Of a stretch of DNA of 64,000 nucleotides, positions 58,531-64,000 are shown in pieces. Source of the DNA: Tomocerus qinae. Taxonomy: Eukaryota > Arthropoda > Collembola > Entomobryomorpha > Tomoceridae. A model generated the notes under the pieces. That model saw nothing but the letters and a program-made list of their open reading frames with translations. It did no database searches and was not told the origin of the DNA. Position numbers and translations under genes: made by a program. The DNA is taken from assembly GCA_020055645.1 (NCBI GenBank), contig CM034546.1, positions 70,742,001 through 70,806,000 of the forward strand. The letters are read 5' to 3'. Each line of letters starts with the position of its first letter. The first letter of the stretch is position 1.

Positions 58531-58741
58531 GGTATTCGGAGATTTCGTCAATATAATTTCGACAATTGACAATGGTGGTTCCTTCCGATAATGTTAAATA
58601 GGAGATATCGATAATGTTAATGGGGAATTCGACAATGAATAGGAATTCGACAATCCTTTACCATTGTCGATATTAAACTTTTTCTTGTCGAAATCTCCTT
58701 TGTCAATTGTCGAAACTGTATTGACGAATTCTCCTACAACC
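58531..58741. mobile_element. 211-bp MITE with 8-bp target duplication
   Basis: CTCTTGAC flanks both sides (58523-58530, 58742-58749). Inverted ends share AGATTTCGTCAATA/AGAATTCGTCAATA and then TTTCGACAATTGACAA. The left inverted arm has the empty site (GCTCTTGACTAATC on the minus strand near 19037), which dates insertion after the arms were formed. Confidence 0.85.
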
Positions 58742-59563
58742 CTCTTGACTATCATATTCCTCATTAACTATTTTTGGGAAAGTGTTAAAGGATCCGAGAT
58801 TACTGATCCAACACCCATAAAGTGAATTCAATAAATATTTATCGGATCTTATTCTAGAGGTTATATTTTAAAAATTTCACAATTTTGTCTTTGATTGGAA
58901 GATACACGGATCACAAAATGCAAATACAGAAATATGTATCAATTTCAAGTTTCAAACGATGATATCTTCAAGCCAGAGACAAAAATGTGAAGTTTTTCAA
59001 AGTATAACCTTTAGAATAAATTTCCCAAAAAAGTACGAATTTTCTCGATTCCCATTCATCCTCTATGATAATTTTTGCTGGTTACCTAACAGTGTTCCCA
59101 TTTGTGGCAAAAACAGTCTTTTGAAATCTGCAGCACTGCCTTAAACGGTGCAAAATTTGCCTTACAGAAACGAAAATTGACACTTTTTTGGGTATCTAAC
59201 TTTTATTAAACCAATTCAAAATTCCAAACATCAATGTAAATGGCCAAATTGAATTTTCCCGCACATGAAGTAATAGAAACCTTGAGCGCACTGAAAGCTG
59301 GAATTTTTTTTATACAGAATGCATGCATTGTTCCTATTATGAAATTTTTTGTACCTTGTAAGTGGTAGGGGACTATAGACCGCGCAGTGCATAATTGTGT
59401 ACTGCCACCACCAATTGTTCTGCTTTGGACGTGTTGGAATTTTCCCCGTTATGTGCGTTATTATGTGCTTGGCTGCGTTTTAGAATTACGGCAAATCAAC
59501 ACACGGAAGTACAAACATACAAACGGAATTGTCACGTGACTGACTTTTGCCGTTTATCTAATA

Positions 59564-60642
59564 GTAGTGATGAATACAAAATATATTTAGAAAACAGGAA
59601 TTGAACAACCTTCTAAAATATTTCGTTGGTACTTTAACTCTCATTAGATTATTTTGATATTTTGAACGAAAACAATGTTTGAAATGTCATGCATGCTCTT
59701 TAAACTGAAATTATGAAATTCAATCAGCTTTTTTATAGTTTTATCAACATTCTTTTCATCATAAAAGACTTACATTTGAATTTTTGTACATGTTATAATA
59801 TGATAGTAGTCAACTTAATACAATTTTTGCTTCAACCTACCTTGGAGAAAAGTAATTTTTTCTAAATCAATACCAAACAATTGGACATATTATTTATTGC
59901 TAATTATTATGAAAAACAAAATTCTGTGAAACTTACGTTTATATATGACCAGGTTTATTTTTTATTTTGTAATGTATACAGATAGTATGTACAAAGTGGT
60001 AGCACATTTATTAGTAAGATTATAAACAAAAAATTAAAACAAATTAAAAAACACAAAACATGAAATTGTACATAATTGATAATACATAATATTAATATGG
60101 TTAAGGTTCATCTTATTTTTAGAATTTTTACTATTATTATGCAAATAAACTTTTAATATTTTTAAATATTAATCCTTCGGCCGCTTTATAAGTTTACACG
60201 CTATTTTCAGTATATTATTATATGATTGACATCATAAAGGGTAGTCAATTTTCAGGATGATAACAAAATATAAGAAAATAATCAATTGCACATAAATCTC
60301 ATTAAAATGAGAAACACAACCCAAAAAATCGTACTTAGAATGCAATAAAATTATGTTGTTTGTACCAGAGTGTAAAACACAGAATAATCTTTCTTGGGGT
60401 TATAACCAAGCGAGATAGATTTTTAGGATTTTATTATAATCAAATAAACATTTTAAGACTCGTAATTTAGATTTAGGTAATAATATTAAGCTCGTTGAAT
60501 ACAAATACTTTTTAATAGTAGTAAAAGTAAATTATAATATTACTTATTGCAGAGATTCAAAGTAATGTAACGATAATTGACTGGTAGCTTTCATTCTGAT
60601 GCTGGTCTCTTGTATTGATATTTGAAACGCAGACGACAGTAC
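59564..60642. other. Intergenic, very AT-rich
   Basis: No gene seen. It should include the 3' end of the minus-strand gene that stops at 60643. Confidence 0.3.
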
Positions 60643-61717
60643 TCAGTAGTAACCTAAAGACAAAAATAATAAAATTTTATAAAAATTGAATTAATTTGAA
60701 TTGCCGAGGAAATAAGTATAAAATTTAATAATATATAAGGACTTACTATCCCTTTCAAACATAATGGGCTGTCCACCCATTCCTCCTAACCATCCACAAA
60801 TGTAAACAGGTCCCAATGCTCCTCCACCTGCTCCAGGTCCGTCTGAAATCAGAAATAAGAATTCTATAACAAATTATACTCATGACTATGATCTATTTCG
60901 AAAAGTATCTTACCAGGGTAACCGTTGCCATAGCCGCGTGCTGAGGGACTAGAGGAGGGTGAGTGGAGGACCCCTTGAGGAACATGGTTGGCAGAAGCCA
61001 GAGCCACAAGTCCGCTTCCCATAATACTTGTATCGTTATCTATGGTGATGGCCATTCGATTTGTCAGCAGCTGCTGGATGTGAAAGAAAGCGTCTGCCTT
61101 TTCCTCGTCGAAACCCGTTTCCTCCCATGAGTAAGTTAATAATTGTCTCTTCACTTTGACTGTAGAAGATTTATTGGCAGAGTCAACATAAGCTAATGCC
61201 AATGCACACAAGCCTGAAACGAAGCCCAGGACAACCAACCAAATCTGCAATTCATAGAAAAATCTTATTATCTCGATATTATCTCGAAATATTTCGAAAT
61301 TGCCTTACAAAAATTCAATAAGAAACAAAATACAAAATCTGCATACAATGGACAACAAATTTTTTATCTTCACTGAAATTTACAAAACAAAGTTGCCAGT
61401 AAAATTTTCAGTACTAGACTTATTCCCTGACTTGATTTTTTACCCATTGGCTTAGAATTTTTAAAGAGAATACTGCCAGGTGTTAAATTTCCCATTTTTA
61501 TGATTTTCACTAAAAATTATTCAATCGACTCTGCATAATGTCATGTCAGCAAAGACAACATGCTTTGTTCTTTTTACAACTTAAACTATTCATTTAGCAT
61601 TATGATATGTGTATACTTATTAGACACCTTTACGATTTTTAATAATTACAAATGAGCAATATTCTTAGTGTGGTTATGTTAATGAATTAAGTAATCTGTG
61701 CGCACCTGTTTCTCCAT
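60643..61717 (-). CDS. Secreted peptide with glycine-rich CGW domain, four exons
   Basis: Model: 61706-61717 (MEKQ), 60914-61244, 60747-60842 and 60643-60653, totalling 150 codons with all junctions in frame (149 residues). A signal peptide (IWLVVLGFVSGLCALALA) begins exon 2, a Lys-Arg site (KVKRQ) follows, then about 75 residues with no known domain, then GPGAGGGALGPVYICGWLGG, clearly related to the glycine-rich exon of the 54.3-kb gene, and a short SYY end. The layout of tiny first exon, signal-peptide exon, glycine exon and tiny last exon is the same as in the other family members. The first exon is the weakest part: its donor is GTGCGC. Function unknown. Confidence 0.55.
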
Positions 61718-62955
61718 TTAGAAAAATGTATTGTACTGGCCAAGCAATGATGGGAAATTTCATTCACATTCCTCTCCAAAATGTCACTAAAGATGTCTGG
61801 ATCCCTGTAAGCTTGTTTTATAATGCGGAAATGATTTGTCAGCTTGTCAATTAAAATAAGTGCCTTATAGTAGCAAAGTATACAGCTCCGTAATCGATCA
61901 CCCCACTTCTCCTACACAGATACAATGTGAAAGTTTCATCTTATGTACTAAATCATCTTCACTTCATCGTCAAACGTACATCTCCCAGTATTAGTATGCA
62001 TAGCAAGTATCATCAAAATATGCAGGCTATATAATTGTAACATATTTTACAGATCCCTATATACTATGCTGATTACAAATTTTAAGAATCCCCGTTAATA
62101 ACATCTCTTTAAGATAATGAGGCAAATTTTGTCCGGAAAAATTCCATTTTAATGTTTTCGCATTTTTCCTTAAAATGTCAGTAACATGGCAGTAAATAAC
62201 ATTACAAAAATTCTGCCATTCGATTTAATTGAGACGGTTCCCCTCTGGACTGTATATTCTTGGTTTATGCAAGAATTAATATTGGTTCTCTGCATGGGAT
62301 GAAGGATTGAGAGTGTAAAAGACATCTAAATTTAATTTTTTAACAAAATAAATAGTAAAAACCTCGGGGTTATTTATTATACAAGGGAATGAATGGAATA
62401 AGTTAAACGATAAGTTATAGTAACTGCAATGGAGAATAAAGTTTGTACTACTTTCTCTAGCACCACACACACTAAGGCTGGTATTGTTATCTAGATGCAA
62501 GATGCAGCATCATGAAATGAATAGGTACCTATAAAGATTTCTCCCTAGGATTCCAAGAGTTGTTTCTTATTGAAAACAAAGAAACATTTAGAATCGGCAC
62601 TGCACTCTTTTCACGTGTCATTCTATCTAAAAGGATTCCTTCTCAGTTTCAATGCGTATTGTGAATTGTTCACAGTTGAAAGAGCGAGGGTTATATAGGT
62701 ACCTATAGCTCAGTGGCTGGTGGTGTCTATTAGGTACTTGTATCATCCCGTTTCTGTGCAAAAATCTAAATACCTATTACTCTACTTGATAATGTACATA
62801 TTGTTCCAGTCAAACTCCGTCAAAGGCTCTTTGAAGTATTCTTGTTTGTTTTAATCCTTGTTATGCAAGCACAATAGGAAGGAAATGAAAATTGGACTAC
62901 CTGACTCTACATGGGGTGTTCCACTTGTAGGCGGAAATGGTAATTAAATGGAACT
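61718..62955. other. Intergenic; possible retroelement scrap
   Basis: Minus frame 62276-62500 contains VCGARESSTNFILHC, spaced like the zinc-finger end of non-LTR reverse transcriptases, but is too short to be sure. At 62888-62950 (plus) a 20-codon frame encodes STWGVPLVGGNG, faintly like the start of the DUF5077 protein at 5227. Nothing else is recognised. Confidence 0.25.
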
Positions 62956-62961
62956 ACAATT

Positions 62962-62970
62962 TATATAAAA
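62962..62970 (+). promoter_or_regulatory. TATA box of the 63-kb peptide gene
   Basis: TATATAAAAGG, about 100 bases before ATG 63065, the same distance class as in the paralogue at 55.4 kb. Confidence 0.55.
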
Positions 62971-63064
62971 GGCTTAATCACCGGTTAATTATTTACAAAT
63001 CTGCTTTATACAGCTAACTAATATTTTGTCTCGCATATCCAAAGAATCCAAAAAAAAATTCAAA

Positions 63065-63598
63065 ATGACTACTAAAATGGTACGGTTTGGTATAAATTTT
63101 TCTCCCTAAACATTTCATCAAAATTTTACTAAATTATAACTTCTGTCTTTTTACCGACAGATTTTTGTCCTTTTTGTCCTTGTGGCTTGCATTTGTTTGA
63201 CAACTTGGGCTGGCGAATCCTCAGGAAACCGAGTGAAGAGAGGCGGTGGATACGGTGGTGGTGGCGGTGGTAAATATTAATTTTTATTAATTACACTAAA
63301 AAATTCAGCAAACTTTTTGAAAAACAGTTTTTGTTTTCCGAACTTGCTTTCATGCAGTATCTAAAAAAATTAAAATGCTAAAAAGTTAGAATCTCATTTA
63401 AATAATAATTATTTACTACAAAATGGAATTTTCAAGAATATTGAATACGCATACAATAATGGTCAGTCTTTTCCATTGATTAATTGAATTTTATTAAATT
63501 TGCAAGCCTCTGCAAATGAGGGATTAAACATGGAGCATTTCTACGAAGATTTGCTCCGCCTCCAAGACCAGTTGGAACACCAGGGACACTATCACTAA
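63065..63598 (+). CDS. Small secreted glycine-rich peptide, three exons (71 residues)
   Basis: Exons 63065-63079, 63161-63269 and 63507-63598 join in frame. The start is MTTKM, then a signal peptide (IFVLFVLVACICLTTWAG), a Lys-Arg site (NRVKRGGGYGGGGG) and the tail ANEGLNMEHFYEDLLRLQDQ ending HYH. It is the direct paralogue of ending 1 of the 54.3-55.5-kb gene on the opposite strand, with the same intron phases. The strongest conservation between the two is in the signal peptide, RVKRGGGYGGGG and MEHFYEDLLRLQDQLE, so the acidic tail is under constraint and may be the active part. Function unknown. No second, glycine-rich ending was found before the window ends. Confidence 0.7.
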
Positions 63599-64000
63599 CG
63601 GAATCGTGTGTCATTTCTCAAAGCATTCAAGTTTTTAACAATATTATCTGGAAATGTTATCGAAATAAATTGGAATTTGTTTGAGAAAATGACCACTTTT
63701 CCTTTTTAATTCTTTGGCATATATTCATAATAAGATCAATCAAGCTTTTTTGGTTTATCAAGTAGGAATACAGGAGTATAGATTTTGCCATGTTTCCAAA
63801 TATCCCTTTTAGAACGATTTCCTCAGAAAGGGTTCCTGAAAGAAGGGTTGTTATAAAAATTAATTTTTTCAGTTTGGTAGCACGAAATTTTCTATGAAAC
63901 AAAATGTTTGTTTTCCTAGAAAATATAATTGAATTTTTGAATTTATCTACAATAGCAAGTTTACTACAAAGTTATAATTTTACTACAAAGTTATACTTTT
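63599..64000. other. Window end, noncoding
   Basis: 3' flank of the peptide gene. An 81-codon minus frame at 63657-63902 has no recognisable domain. Confidence 0.3.

Larger units (their letters stand above)
56610..59563. repeat. Right arm of the long inverted repeat
   Basis: Inverted counterpart of 17660-20661 (block order given there). Additional pieces are a block at 57170-57400 with GTCCGTCC-type words and ACTTGGCAAAAA, typical of transposon ends, and a possible small MITE at about 57583-57761 (TAATCAAC/TAATCAAT flanks). The 59222-59563 segment matches the two copies at 17276-18485. Confidence 0.6.

Noticed and set aside
61706-61914. A 70-codon minus frame ending at the first exon of the 60.6-kb gene
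   Set aside because: Its frame does not join exon 2 without a stop; the short ATG-GAG-AAA-CAG exon does. It may be 5' leader.
1-64000. tRNA, rRNA or other structured RNA genes
   Set aside because: None could be recognised by eye; no claim is made.

Overview
Eukaryotic, AT-rich (visibly well over 60% A+T), intron-containing nuclear DNA. It carries short GT-AG introns, TATA boxes and AATAAA signals, SIAH-like, HTATIP2-like, C2H2 and EB-module genes, and a local expansion of divergent ionotropic receptors (IRs). Together these point to an arthropod. A cyclopropane-fatty-acid (CFA) synthase gene and a DUF5077/DUF3472 protein, both best known from bacteria, make a springtail (Collembola) my best guess. 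That is inference; no marker in the window proves it.

Layout. 0-16.3 kb is ordinary genic DNA: a secreted EB-module protein (minus), an intronless DUF5077-DUF3472 gene (plus), an R2-type retrotransposon remnant (minus), a four-exon SIAH-like E3 ligase (minus), a two-exon 12-finger C2H2 protein (minus) and an HTATIP2-like protein (plus). 17.3-20.7 kb is a mosaic of old repeats. Its inverted copy lies at 56.6-59.6 kb, so the 36 kb between is flanked by inverted repeats.

The 20.7-54.7 kb core was built by segmental duplication. An apparently functional two-exon CFA synthase (21.1-22.7 kb) is followed by three tandem IR genes about 5 kb apart: IR1 with one in-frame TAG, then IR2 and IR3 intact. 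A second block repeats the plan: a broken CFA copy (46.5-48.2 kb) and a broken IR (51.0-53.7 kb). Both blocks end in the same glycine-rich exons (decayed at 39.6 kb, apparently usable at 54.3 kb). Gene conversion is visible, since IR4 is IR2-like at first and IR3-like at its end.

Comparing paralogous copies dates and delimits many non-autonomous DNA transposons, most with 8-bp (hAT-type) or TA target duplications. The most striking is a 2,031-bp foldback element at 43,410-45,440: near-identical inverted arms enclose two mirrored arrays of a 20-bp repeat. The last 10 kb holds a family of small secreted glycine-rich peptides with a tiny start exon, signal peptide, Lys-Arg site and glycine run. 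One of them appears to use alternative terminal exons.

The genes do not form one pathway. The IRs are probably chemosensory, the CFA enzyme would modify membrane phospholipids, and the glycine-rich peptides are secreted and of unknown role. Splice sites were read by eye and checked for reading-frame consistency only; no transcript or database search was available.
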